Shown: positions 8,338-16,191 of the stretch, piece by piece
Position numbering within the stretch: the stretch's first letter is position 1
Layout: every line of letters begins with the position of its first letter
Source: Paenibacillus radicis (ex Gao et al. 2016)
GTDB taxonomy: Bacteria > Bacillota > Bacilli > Paenibacillales > Paenibacillaceae
Direction of reading: 5' to 3'
Length of the DNA stretch: 64,000 bases
Assembly (NCBI RefSeq): GCF_014641555.1
Contig: NZ_BMHY01000010.1
Coordinates: 154,570 to 218,569, forward strand
Translations under genes and position numbers: made by a program
The notes under the pieces: generated by a model
Told to the model about the DNA's origin: nothing
The model's database searches: none
Seen by the model: the letters and a program-made list of their open reading frames with translations, nothing else

Positions 8338-9285
8338 TCATTGCGGTATCCCGGTATTCGCTATTTTTCCCGACACAATCGCCATTATTTCCTCAATTTT
8401 CCCGGACGTTTCCGGGATGCCTCCAAGCAATTCCTGAAAGCGGTTGAAATAAAGACTAAACATCGCCGAGCCGTACAGCAGCGTTCCCGACCGCTCGCAC
8501 AGCTGTTCGAATTCCGCCTCCATGCCCAAGGCTTCCGCCTCACCTAGCCGGCCGGCATAGTACTCCGCAACCCAGCGGTCCTCATCTCCCAAGTCCTCTA
8601 GTAAAAATAGAGTCAGCAGCGTTTTTTTGCGTTGCAGAAAATCGTTTTTCTCATCCCAGCGAAGCAGGTCTCTTCTATCATTTTCAATTTGAGCCGCGAT
8701 GCCCAATTGTTCCGCATACTCGGCCACGCCTGCGTGCCATTCCCGGCCCGTCAGCATGACTCCGGTCATGCAAGCAAGGACAAGCAATGCCGCAGATTTG
8801 CTTCTAACGATATCAAGATATGAAGCTTCATCCGTCGCTAGATTGGCAAGATCGGCCATTTGCCCGTTAGCGGCAACAAGCAGTTGCTTGTTCATCATGT
8901 CGATGACCCGCAATACCGTTACTGCCTCCAGGCCGCATTCCGTCATCGCTTGCTGCGATAGGGTCATGAATACACTAGCCAGGTGAAGCGCAATCGGCAA
9001 AGGCGCTTGTGACCAAGGCTGGTGAGGCGCATCCTGATCCTGCAAATCATCCAATATATCCGAAGCCAGAATAAACAGCTCAACAGATGCACCCGCACGA
9101 TAGACCGCTTCCGACGTACCGCCAAACAGCCGGTAATGGAGCACCGCAAGCGGACCAAACTTCATCGGTTCGGTAAATTTGCGTTCCATAAATAGATTCG
9201 CATAATAGAGCAGTTGTTCATCCTTAAAATACCGCCCTGCGAATTGTTTCATTTCCTGTCTAATAAGCGGCGCAAAATCTTCCAT
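8338..9285 (-). CDS. comQ: ComQ, isoprenyl transferase for ComX
   Basis: Class I isoprenoid-synthase fold, 315 residues. ComQ attaches a farnesyl or geranyl group to the ComX Trp and is needed for its export. The first aspartate motif is DDLQD at residues 79-83 and the second is NDRRD in the stretch QIENDRRDLLRWD, both expected for trans-prenyl transferases; overall similarity is ComQ-like rather than a housekeeping prenyl synthase. I start at ATG 9285 because GGAGGTT lies 6 nt upstream; an upstream ATG at 9318 overlapping the preceding small gene is the alternative. It is followed by comX, comP and comA in the canonical order. Confidence 0.87.
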   Translation of the reverse strand: MEDFAPLIRQEMKQFAGRYFKDEQLLYYANLFMERKFTEPMKFGPLAVLHYRLFGGTSEAVYRAGASVELFILASDILDDLQDQDAPHQPWSQAPLPIALHLASVFMTLSQQAMTECGLEAVTVLRVIDMMNKQLLVAANGQMADLANLATDEASYLDIVRSKSAALLVLACMTGVMLTGREWHAGVAEYAEQLGIAAQIENDRRDLLRWDEKNDFLQRKKTLLTLFLLEDLGDEDRWVAEYYAGRLGEAEALGMEAEFEQLCERSGTLLYGSAMFSLYFNRFQELLGGIPETSGKIEEIMAIVSGKIANTGIPQ

Positions 9286-9314
9286 CGGAAAACCTCCGTC
9301 TTGTCTGAATGACT

Positions 9315-9542
9315 TCATTCTACACGATGGAAGAAAATGCCGACAACCGCCCGCATAAATCTCCTCTTATTTCTCCCCTTCCATTTGGTAGATTCCGCTT
9401 TTTCCTTCTGCAGTCTTTGTTCAGCAATCGCCTCCTCATTCAATTTATCGAGCAGCGTTGCCAGCATTTCCATACGTTTTTCGACAACTTCGCTGCGATG
9501 CAATGACGGACTTTTGATGTCGTTTCTTTGATCCTTTTTCAA
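9315..9542 (-). CDS. Small basic helical protein upstream of comQ
   Basis: Protein of 75 residues, not recognised. It starts with TTG, preceded at a good distance by GGAGGAGGG, which is the main reason for calling it. The middle (about residues 15-50) is a charged heptad-like helix (VEKRMEMLATLLDKLNEEA) and the end is very basic. It lies just upstream of comQ, the place where subtilis-group genomes have degQ, but the sequence does not resemble DegQ. It could be a chance frame. Confidence 0.45.
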   Translation of the reverse strand: MKKDQRNDIKSPSLHRSEVVEKRMEMLATLLDKLNEEAIAEQRLQKEKAESTKWKGRNKRRFMRAVVGIFFHRVE

Positions 9543-9570
9543 AAAAGCCCTCCTCCAGGTCTGGGGGCGG

Positions 9571-10310
9571 TCACACCTCAGCGTAGGCGAAGTGAACGTA
9601 GACGGCCTCCATCGTTAAGCCTCCTGCAGGGATTTGCGATATCAATTTGCCCGGCGTATCGCATTTAACAATGCTGCCTTTGCGTAATACAGCTATCCGA
9701 TCGCAATTACGCTGCATTTCACCCATGTCATGAGACGAGATTACAACCGTTTTCCCCTGACGCTTCAAATCTAATACTAATGACCAATATTCAGCTCTAG
9801 CCTGCCAATCCAACCCCGTTGTCGGCTCGTCCAGAAATATAATTTTAGGATCGTTTACAAGTGCGATTGCAAGTGCGGCGCGCTGCTGCCAGCCTCCTGA
9901 CAGCCTCCTGACAGCCTTTTCACAATTTTATTCTCGAACGGCTCCAGCCCGAACCGTCCAATCAGTTCGTCGAGATCCATTTTCCGCGTATAAAACGATT
10001 GAAACATTTCGAGTGCTTCCCGCAAAGTCAGCTTGTCCACCAAAGACGTGCTTTGCAAATAGATGCCGATATAGTCCTTCAGCTTCTCCGCTTCCATTAT
10101 CGCATCTATACCTAGTACATCAATCCGCCCATTGTCCGGCTTTCGCAGTCCCATCAGCATTTCCAACAGCGTCGTTTTGCCTGCCCCATTGGTCCCTATA
10201 ATTCCGAAAAGCTCCCCTTCTTTTACCCGAAAGGATACTTCTTCAACCGCCTGGTTGCTCCCATAGCTTTTGCTTACCGAGCTTACTTGAATGACTGTCC
10301 GCTTTCTCAT
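9571..10310 (-). pseudogene. ABC transporter ATPase broken by an 11-bp duplication
   Basis: The N-terminal part from ATG 10310 (SD GGAGG 9 nt upstream) has Walker A GTNGAGKTT and reads normally to the signature RLSGG, then shifts frame and stops. The C-terminal part resumes in another frame (WQARAEYWSLVLDLKRQGKT, SSHDMGEMQRNCDRIAV). Between them the sequence cagcctcctga is tandemly duplicated (9890-9911). Removing one copy restores LSGGWQQRAALAIA, LVNDPKIIFLDEPTTGLDW and the rest without a stop. It resembles ATPases of ABC-2 drug or peptide exporters. No permease gene is adjacent, which fits decay, although slippage could in principle restore the gene. Confidence 0.88.
9890..9911. repeat. 11-bp tandem duplication causing a frameshift
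   Basis: Two exact head-to-tail copies of cagcctcctga, followed by a further cagcc. The junction lies exactly at the ABC signature codons. Confidence 0.92.
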
Positions 10311-10530
10311 TGTAGTAATCCTCCATTCACGCTGGAAATCGCAATTGAGCAAATCTTTACCGACCTATCGACGAATCGATTTCTGACGGCTGCTGCCTGC
10401 CTGATCAATTCTATTAACTCTACCTTAACGCAACGCTAGCAATCTTGCACCGAAATACTAGGTGCGATTCCACGCAATCTTTTTGCGGTCACGCAAGCGG
10501 CATTCCAAATCGCTCATCTGTTTCCAGCGT

Positions 10531-10578
10531 AAAAAAAGAGCTCTCGCAAGGCGCTAAAGTCGCGCCCAGCAAGAGCTT
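10531..10578 (-). terminator. Terminator downstream of leuA
   Basis: Minus strand: AGCTCTTGC pairs with GCGAGAGCT around an inner GGCGC/GCGCC stem and is followed by seven T. It lies about 310 bp beyond the leuA stop, so leuA transcripts would include the DnaA-box region. The 220 bp between here and the ABC pseudogene holds nothing I recognise. Confidence 0.78.
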
Positions 10579-10595
10579 TCAATAAACTGTCCACC

Positions 10596-10864
10596 TTATC
10601 CACAGAGTTATCCACATCACTTGATAAATTGTTAGTCAATTCTGTCGATATCGATTCCCAAAAACAAAGGATTTGTAAAGGTTAACGCCGCTAATTACTG
10701 GAAACTGTTGTATGTTGATTGCACTTATACACGTTATCAACATTATTCACAATACGGCTGTGAAAAAAATATCCACTTTCCACACACAGTCATCTCGACT
10801 GAAAACCCGCATTCTATAACGGTTTTCCTTCATTATCCACAGGAAGCTTTTCAACTGTGGGTAA
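10596..10864. other. DnaA-box cluster
   Basis: Exact TTATNCACA boxes lie at 10596-10604, 10608-10616, 10743-10751 and 10833-10841. Near-matches are TTATACACG (10725), TTATCAACA (10734) and reversed TGTGGGTAA (10856). The rest of this 313-bp gene-free stretch is AT-rich. There is no dnaA, dnaN or gidA nearby, so it is not the main origin as seen here. B. subtilis has DnaA-box clusters outside oriC that titrate or load DnaA, and this is a candidate of that kind. Confidence 0.7.
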
Positions 10865-10891
10865 TTCCATCTTCTTCCTGACCAGAAGGGA

Positions 10892-12466
10892 TTAGACAGC
10901 CGTATTTTCTTTCGTCCCGCGTTTATTTCCGGTCATCACCGCTTGATTGCAAGCTGCGACATAGGCTTGTGCGGCGGCGAAAATAATATCCTTATGGATC
11001 GAAGTGCCGCGGTATCGCTCGCCGTTATTTACAATCGTGACGACAGCCTCGCCATGCGCGTCTTCTCCCGTCGACAGCGAATGCATCTCCAAATCCTCGA
11101 ATTCCGCCGCAACAGGAATCGCCTGCTGAATGCAGTGGATAACCGCCTCCAGCGGCCCTTCTCCCATGCCTGTATAAGAACGCTCCTCGCCTTCCGCACT
11201 ATTCTTAACCGTTACCGAGGCAATTCTTGATTTATGGCTTCCAGCCAGTACTTGCAGGTCGACCAGTACATACGGGTCAGGCTGAGTTGCCGTCGTCTCT
11301 CCGGCAATACGGATCAGCTCATCGTCGGTGACGATCTTTTTCTCATCGGCCAATGCTTTGAAGCGATCATATACTTCCGTCAGCTCTTTGTCCGCAACAT
11401 CGACGCCATATTCGGCCAGACGGTGTTTAATTGCGTGGCGGCCGGAGTGGCGGCCCAGGATAATCATGCTGCGGGAAATGCCCATCGCTTCCGGGTCCAT
11501 AATTTCGTAGGTATTGCGGTTTTTGAGCAAGCCGTCCTGATGAATGCCGGATTCATGCTGGAAGGCATTGCGACCCACAATCGGTTTATTGTAAGCAATC
11601 GGATAGTGCATCGCATGGCTGACCATCCGGGACGTTTCATAAATTTCACGCTGCTCAATTCCCGTCTCCAGCTGCAGTACCGATTTCCGCGTTTCAATAA
11701 TCATCGCCAGCTCCTCCAGCGAGCAGTTGCCTGCGCGTTCACCGACGCCATTGACGGTAACCTCGATTTGCGTCGCTCCCCCGCGAATGGCTGCCAGACT
11801 GTTCGCTACCGCTAGACCCAGATCATTATGATTATGGGCACTGTATCGAACCGACTCACCGCCGCGCGCTTGCGTCCGAACGGATCGGAACAGCTCCTCA
11901 ACCTCATCTGGCAGTGCATAACCAAGCGTATCCGGCAGATTAATGATCGTGGCCCCCTCGGCAATGGCCGCTTCTACCAGATCGATGACAAACGCCCGAT
12001 CGGAGCGTGTCGTGTCCATCGCCGAAAACTCGATTTCATCAACGAACTGCTTGCCGTAGGCGATCATTTCCTTCGCAATCTGCAGCACCTCAGCACGGGT
12101 CTTGCGCAGCTGGTACTGAAGATGAATGTCCGAGGAAGAGATAAACAGGTGCAGCCTTCTTCTCGCCGCATCCTGAGTCGCCTTAACTGCAGCATCAATA
12201 TCAACCTTCATCATGCGGGCAAAACCGGAAATTTCTACATGCTGCAGCTCACGAGAAATTTGCTGAACAGCTGCGAACTCGCCTGCACTCGATACAGCGA
12301 AGCCCGGCTCTATAATGTCGACACCAAGCTTCCCCAGTTGACGGGCGATAATGATCTTCCGCTCTGGATCGATCGATGCGCCAGGTGACTGCTCACCATC
12401 ACGTAAAGTCGTATCAAAAATTTGAATCTTCTTCGTTTCTTGTGCAGTATTCGTCGTTTCGCTCAT
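10892..12466 (-). CDS. leuA: 2-isopropylmalate synthase
   Basis: First committed enzyme of leucine synthesis: condenses acetyl-CoA with 2-oxoisovalerate. Protein of 524 residues, typical of the bacterial LeuA type with a regulatory end. The catalytic barrel shows FDTTLRDGEQSPGAS, the metal ligands in YSAHNHNDLGLAVANS and GVGERAGNCSLEE; a LeuA dimer/allosteric domain follows from about 390 (YVLVDLQVLAGSHKS). ATG start with GGAGG 9 nt upstream. The gene stands alone, away from ilv or leuBCD genes in the window, behind two leucine-specific T-box leaders that make it induced by uncharged tRNA-Leu. Confidence 0.96.
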   Translation of the reverse strand: MSETTNTAQETKKIQIFDTTLRDGEQSPGASIDPERKIIIARQLGKLGVDIIEPGFAVSSAGEFAAVQQISRELQHVEISGFARMMKVDIDAAVKATQDAARRRLHLFISSSDIHLQYQLRKTRAEVLQIAKEMIAYGKQFVDEIEFSAMDTTRSDRAFVIDLVEAAIAEGATIINLPDTLGYALPDEVEELFRSVRTQARGGESVRYSAHNHNDLGLAVANSLAAIRGGATQIEVTVNGVGERAGNCSLEELAMIIETRKSVLQLETGIEQREIYETSRMVSHAMHYPIAYNKPIVGRNAFQHESGIHQDGLLKNRNTYEIMDPEAMGISRSMIILGRHSGRHAIKHRLAEYGVDVADKELTEVYDRFKALADEKKIVTDDELIRIAGETTATQPDPYVLVDLQVLAGSHKSRIASVTVKNSAEGEERSYTGMGEGPLEAVIHCIQQAIPVAAEFEDLEMHSLSTGEDAHGEAVVTIVNNGERYRGTSIHKDIIFAAAQAYVAACNQAVMTGNKRGTKENTAV

Positions 12467-12510
12467 GTGAAAAACCTCCGTTTATTGGGTGATTTAGATT
12501 TTTTGAATAC

Positions 12511-12810
12511 AAAAAAACCTGCCGTCTCTGGAAAGAGACGACAGGTTTTCAATCCGCCGTGGTACCACTCTAATTGGCCGGACCCTCATATTGGTCCTGA
12601 CCCGCTTGATGCCCGATGACGGAGGCTTTGCCGTAATGATGTACGAGCAGCCGCTGCCGCTTTCCACCATTCCGCTCCCAGGCGAGTTCAGACCTAAGCA
12701 TCGACTGCGTCGCACCGACCCGCAGCTCTCTGCGGCAGCTTATGCAAGGATAACCTTGTCTTGGCTGCCGTTTTCCCGCTTCATTGCCCTACTGTTCCTG
12801 TTCCTAGCGT
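12511..12810 (-). promoter_or_regulatory. Leucine T-box riboswitch, leuA-proximal copy
   Basis: Minus strand: AGAGAGCTGCGGGTCGGTG of stem I, specifier region CTGAACTCGCCTGGGAGCGG with CTC (Leu), the antiterminator T-box AGAGTGGTACCACGG (12557-12571), and a terminator ACCTGTCGTCTCT/AGAGACGGCAGGT followed by seven T (12511-12546). It lies about 30 bp before the leuA SD. The start of stem I is approximate. Confidence 0.92.
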
Positions 12811-12884
12811 TATGTGTATGGGATTGTGGTTGATTATCATTCAAGTTAGTTGCTGAATACTTCCCTACCCTGCCGCAAAACAAT

Positions 12885-13215
12885 AAAAAAAGCCTATCGT
12901 CTCTATATTCAAGAGACGACAGGCTGTTATGTCCTGCGCGGTACCACCCTTGTTGACTCCAAACGCTATGCTTCAGAAAAGCAAAGGTTCGTAAGTCCAC
13001 CTTAGGCACATCGCCAACTCCGGATGTTAGTCGATGCGCACCCGATTACGGGGGTTAACCGTAACGACGTACGCGCTAAAGCTGCCATGGTCAGCCTTTG
13101 CCTCCGTCATTCCGCTCCCAGGCGAGTTTCAGGTCTCCATCGACTGCGTTGCACCAACCCGCAGCTCTCTATACCCGGATAAACCTTACTGATCCTGTTC
13201 CTTGCGTTTGCAAAG
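12885..13215 (-). promoter_or_regulatory. Leucine T-box riboswitch, promoter-proximal copy
   Basis: A second full T-box upstream of the first. Minus strand: CAGTAAGG and AGAGAGCTGCGGGTTGGTG in stem I, specifier ACTCGCCTGGGAGCGG again with CTC (Leu), T-box AAGGGTGGTACCGCG (about 12936-12950), and terminator AGCCTGTCGTCTCT/AGAGACGATAGGCT followed by T residues (12885-12925). It closely resembles the downstream copy, including its terminator arms, so it arose by duplication. Together they fill the 820 bp between tsaD and leuA. Confidence 0.92.
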
Positions 13216-13289
13216 TATGGAATTGAAGTATTGTTGCTTATTATATTCACCGGAAAGTATTCTGTCAATTCCCATTGATCATATTTTTT

Positions 13290-14354
13290 TCAGATCGTTC
13301 CGCCTGCTGCCCAACCCTCCAGCGAGAAGTTAGGCTCGGCTTTCATATCCAGCGGGGTGAACTCGCCGCGCTTCCATTTCAAATATGCCGCGGCACCAAT
13401 CATGGCCGCATTATCCGTACACAGACGATGCGGCGGCACCAGCAGAGGTACTGATTCTTTGACGCAGCGTGCTGTAAGTGCCTCTCTTAAACCCCGATTG
13501 GCCGCTACTCCACCGCATAACAGCAGCTGTTTGGCTCCAAATTCACGTACGGCGCGAAGCGCTTTTTCCACAAGCACTTCGATAACAGATTCCTGGAAGC
13601 CTCTAGCCAGTGCTGCTTTATCAAGCTCTTCGCCTTTCATGCCCGTCTGGTTAATAACGGCAAGCACCGCCGACTTCAAGCCGCTGAAACTGAAATCATA
13701 GGAACCAGCCTCCAGCCAAGCGCGGGGCAGCGTAATCGCTCGCTCAGCTTCCATTGCCAGCTTGTCGATATGCGGCCCGCCTGGATATGGGAATTTGAGC
13801 GCACGCGCTACTTTGTCATATGCTTCCCCAACGGCATCGTCGCGGGTTCTGCCGATCATTCGGAAGGAGCCTTCGCTCTCCAGCAGAACAAGCTCGGTAT
13901 GCCCGCCCGATACGACGAGTGCCATACATGGATATTCCAGCTCATGAACGAGTTGATTGGCATAAATATGTCCGGCGATGTGATGCGTGCCAATCAGCGG
14001 CACATCCAGTGCCATCGCCAAACTTTTGGCCGCTACGATTCCGACCAGCAGGGCGCCGACAAGTCCGGGACCCTGCGTGACCGCCACAGCTGACACATCG
14101 CCTAATCCATAACCGGATTCCTCCAGCGCTTGCTCGATCATCAGCGTGATGACCTCCACATGCTTCCGCGAAGCGATTTCCGGCACCACACCGCCAAACC
14201 GCTCATGCACCTCAATCTGGCTGGAAATGACGTTTGATGCAATATGGTTGCCGCCACGGACAACAGCCACTGAAGTCTCATCGCAGCTTGTCTCGATTGC
14301 AAGAATAATACCTTCGTTGTTATTGTACTCATCTATATTACCGATTCCGCTCAC
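13290..14354 (-). CDS. tsaD: tRNA t6A transferase subunit TsaD
   Basis: Catalytic subunit that transfers threonylcarbamoyl to A37 of ANN-decoding tRNAs. Protein of 354 residues; ASKHA-fold motifs ILAIETSCDETSVAVV near the N-terminus, metal-binding HHIAGHIYANQL (His pair), VVSGGHTELVLL, and GGVAANRGLRE with DNAAMIGAAAY near the end. The GTG start overlaps the rimI stop (GTGA). Last gene of the thiL-tsaE-tsaB-rimI-tsaD run, the same order as B. subtilis ydiABCDE. Working partners TsaB and TsaE are encoded just upstream. Confidence 0.96.
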   Translation of the reverse strand: MSGIGNIDEYNNNEGIILAIETSCDETSVAVVRGGNHIASNVISSQIEVHERFGGVVPEIASRKHVEVITLMIEQALEESGYGLGDVSAVAVTQGPGLVGALLVGIVAAKSLAMALDVPLIGTHHIAGHIYANQLVHELEYPCMALVVSGGHTELVLLESEGSFRMIGRTRDDAVGEAYDKVARALKFPYPGGPHIDKLAMEAERAITLPRAWLEAGSYDFSFSGLKSAVLAVINQTGMKGEELDKAALARGFQESVIEVLVEKALRAVREFGAKQLLLCGGVAANRGLREALTARCVKESVPLLVPPHRLCTDNAAMIGAAAYLKWKRGEFTPLDMKAEPNFSLEGWAAGGTI

Positions 14355-14866
14355 AGTCCCTGATCCTCCGCCCCAACCTCATCGTCGTTCTGCTTCCCGC
14401 CCGCTAGCTCCGCCCACATAATGATTGCATCTTCCTGGTTATCAGAATAATAACCGGGCCTAATGCCGGAAGGCTCGAACCCAAGCTTCCCGTACAGCTT
14501 TTGAGCAATTCTATTGGAAGCTCTCACTTCGAGCGTCATTTTTGCCGCGCCATAATAAACGGCTCTGCGCTGCAACTGATCCATCAGCCGCTCGCCCAGC
14601 CCTTTTCCGCGCCAGTCCGCTTCGATGGCTATATTCGTTACATGCGCTTCGTCCATAATGATCCACATGCCGCCATATCCGATAATCCGGTCATTCCATT
14701 CCATGACGACATATCTGGCGAACATATTGTTCAACAGCTCGTTGCGGAACGCTTCCGCCGTCCAAGGCGTAGCGAATGCCTCTTCCTCGATAGCCACAAT
14801 TCGTTCGATATCCTCCAGCGCCATCGTCCGAAAGAGAACTTTCCCGTCTATAGCAGATTTTCTCAT
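14351..14866 (-). CDS. rimI: Ribosomal protein S18-alanine N-acetyltransferase, RimI
   Basis: GNAT-fold acetyltransferase of 171 residues with the acetyl-CoA loop DWRGKGLGERLM and the RimI features EEEAFATPWT near the start and NRIAQKLYGKLGFEPSGIR. The family acetylates the N-terminal Ala of ribosomal protein S18, though in Bacillota the real substrate is less certain. It overlaps tsaB (ATGA) and tsaD by 4 bases each, so it is translated with them. It ends with an acidic tail. Confidence 0.92.
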   Translation of the reverse strand: MRKSAIDGKVLFRTMALEDIERIVAIEEEAFATPWTAEAFRNELLNNMFARYVVMEWNDRIIGYGGMWIIMDEAHVTNIAIEADWRGKGLGERLMDQLQRRAVYYGAAKMTLEVRASNRIAQKLYGKLGFEPSGIRPGYYSDNQEDAIIMWAELAGGKQNDDEVGAEDQGL

Positions 14867-15681
14867 TCTTTAATTTCCTCCGTACGTTTGGCTTGTTCAG
14901 CCAGCTTTTCCTTCAGCTTTACTTCCGCCTCGGTCAACTGCGTATAGTTTGGCGTAAAGGTGTGCGTATCATCGAACTGTCCCGCACTCAAACGCTGCTG
15001 GCCCAGCTCCGCAACCCATATGCCTTCCAGCTCGTAGGGCTGCAAGCGCACATCGGCAGCAATACCAGCTTCTGCACAAAGCTGCTTGAGACGCAGAGCC
15101 TCAGCTTCATGGAGGGTTAGATCACCGCAAATCGAAATAACTGCAGGATCATGGCCGGCTTCGCCTGCCAGTAATTCAGCAATGGTATCGACCCAATCCT
15201 TCATAAGCCGAACGCCGTCATCGGCAAAGCGGCTCCATTCGCCATCTGCGGTCATCGCAAACCCAGCTGTATACACCTGGCCTCGCCTCGCGTCCATGAT
15301 CGGCAGTACCCAATGCACGCCAGCCAGGGCTTGAGCTTCATTCGTTTGATGGATACTGCCATATGCAAGAGCCTCTAGACTGGAAATGCCGATTAGCGGC
15401 TTCTTCCATACCCAAGCAAGCGTTTTGGCCGCAGCTACTGCGATTCTCATCCCGGTATAAGAGCCCGGCCCATTGCCGACAGCAATGGCTCCCAGCCCTT
15501 CGCCGCTTACGCCGCATTGCTCCATTAGATGCTTCAAATGGACGATAATATGAACGGAATGGTTCCGCTCCGCAAGGGAATGAATCTCGCCAAGCGTTTC
15601 ATGCCCCTGTCGGATTGCCGCAGACATCGCCGCTGTAGACGTATCAAATGCCAATATCGGAAGTTGTTTAGTTTCTGTCAT
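14863..15681 (-). CDS. tsaB: tRNA t6A biosynthesis protein TsaB
   Basis: Inactive TsaD paralogue that forms the TsaB-TsaD heterodimer. The N-terminal half is conserved: ILAFDTSTAAMSAAIRQG, NHSVHIIVHLKHLM, IAVGNGPGSYTGMRIAVAAA and LAWVWKKPLIGISSLEALAY. Protein of 272 residues, slightly longer than E. coli TsaB because of a C-terminal extension rich in Lys and Glu. It overlaps tsaE by 14 bp and rimI by 4. Confidence 0.94.
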   Translation of the reverse strand: MTETKQLPILAFDTSTAAMSAAIRQGHETLGEIHSLAERNHSVHIIVHLKHLMEQCGVSGEGLGAIAVGNGPGSYTGMRIAVAAAKTLAWVWKKPLIGISSLEALAYGSIHQTNEAQALAGVHWVLPIMDARRGQVYTAGFAMTADGEWSRFADDGVRLMKDWVDTIAELLAGEAGHDPAVISICGDLTLHEAEALRLKQLCAEAGIAADVRLQPYELEGIWVAELGQQRLSAGQFDDTHTFTPNYTQLTEAEVKLKEKLAEQAKRTEEIKE

Positions 15682-16171
15682 CGTTCTTCCCTGCTCCTAT
15701 CTCGTTCAAAGCCGTACACCATGAAGCGTACAGTTCTCCAATACCCGTTACTCGAAAACGGCGGCCCGCTTCACCTTCATGCTCGATATAAATATCGAGT
15801 CGTTCCGGGGGCAGCAGCTCCTCAATTAAGCTCGCCCATTCCACGATCGTCGCGCCGTTTCCGTAAAAGTAATCGTCCAAGCCAAGCTCATCCGCTTCCT
15901 CCATTGAAAGCCGATAAACGTCCATATGATAAAAGGGCATCGCTGCGCCTTCATATTCCTTAATAATCGTAAAAGTAGGGCTGTTCACCACACCATTTAC
16001 ACCAATCGCTTTTGCAAAATATTGCGAGAACGTTGTTTTACCGGCGCCTAAGTCGCCGTCCAACGCTATGATAGTGCCAGGAGAAGACATACCCGCCAGC
16101 AATTCGGCCAATTTTGCCGTTTCCCGCTCATCCTTCACGCTAATTGCAGCTTGTCCTATCTGCTTGCTCAT
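15668..16171 (-). CDS. tsaE: tRNA t6A biosynthesis ATPase TsaE
   Basis: Small P-loop ATPase that resets the TsaB-TsaD complex. Walker A GDLGAGKTTFSQYFAKAIG and the family stretches VVNSPTFTIIKEYEG, FYHMDVYRL and IVEWASLIEELLP are visible. I start at the ATG at 16171, with AGGTGG 9 nt upstream, giving 167 residues; a longer form from 16195, whose ATGA overlaps the thiL stop, is also possible. Second gene of the thiL-tsaD run. Confidence 0.94.
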   Translation of the reverse strand: MSKQIGQAAISVKDERETAKLAELLAGMSSPGTIIALDGDLGAGKTTFSQYFAKAIGVNGVVNSPTFTIIKEYEGAAMPFYHMDVYRLSMEEADELGLDDYFYGNGATIVEWASLIEELLPPERLDIYIEHEGEAGRRFRVTGIGELYASWCTALNEIGAGKNDDRN

Positions 16172-16191
16172 ATCTATCAACCACCTGCTCA

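Noticed and set aside
10596..10864. Chromosomal replication origin
   Set aside because: DnaA boxes are present but dnaA, dnaN, rpmH and gidA are not next to it, and the surrounding genes are housekeeping; a titration or loading cluster is a better reading.
12511..13215. Duplicated mobile element before leuA
   Set aside because: The repeated blocks are the conserved parts of two T-box leaders.
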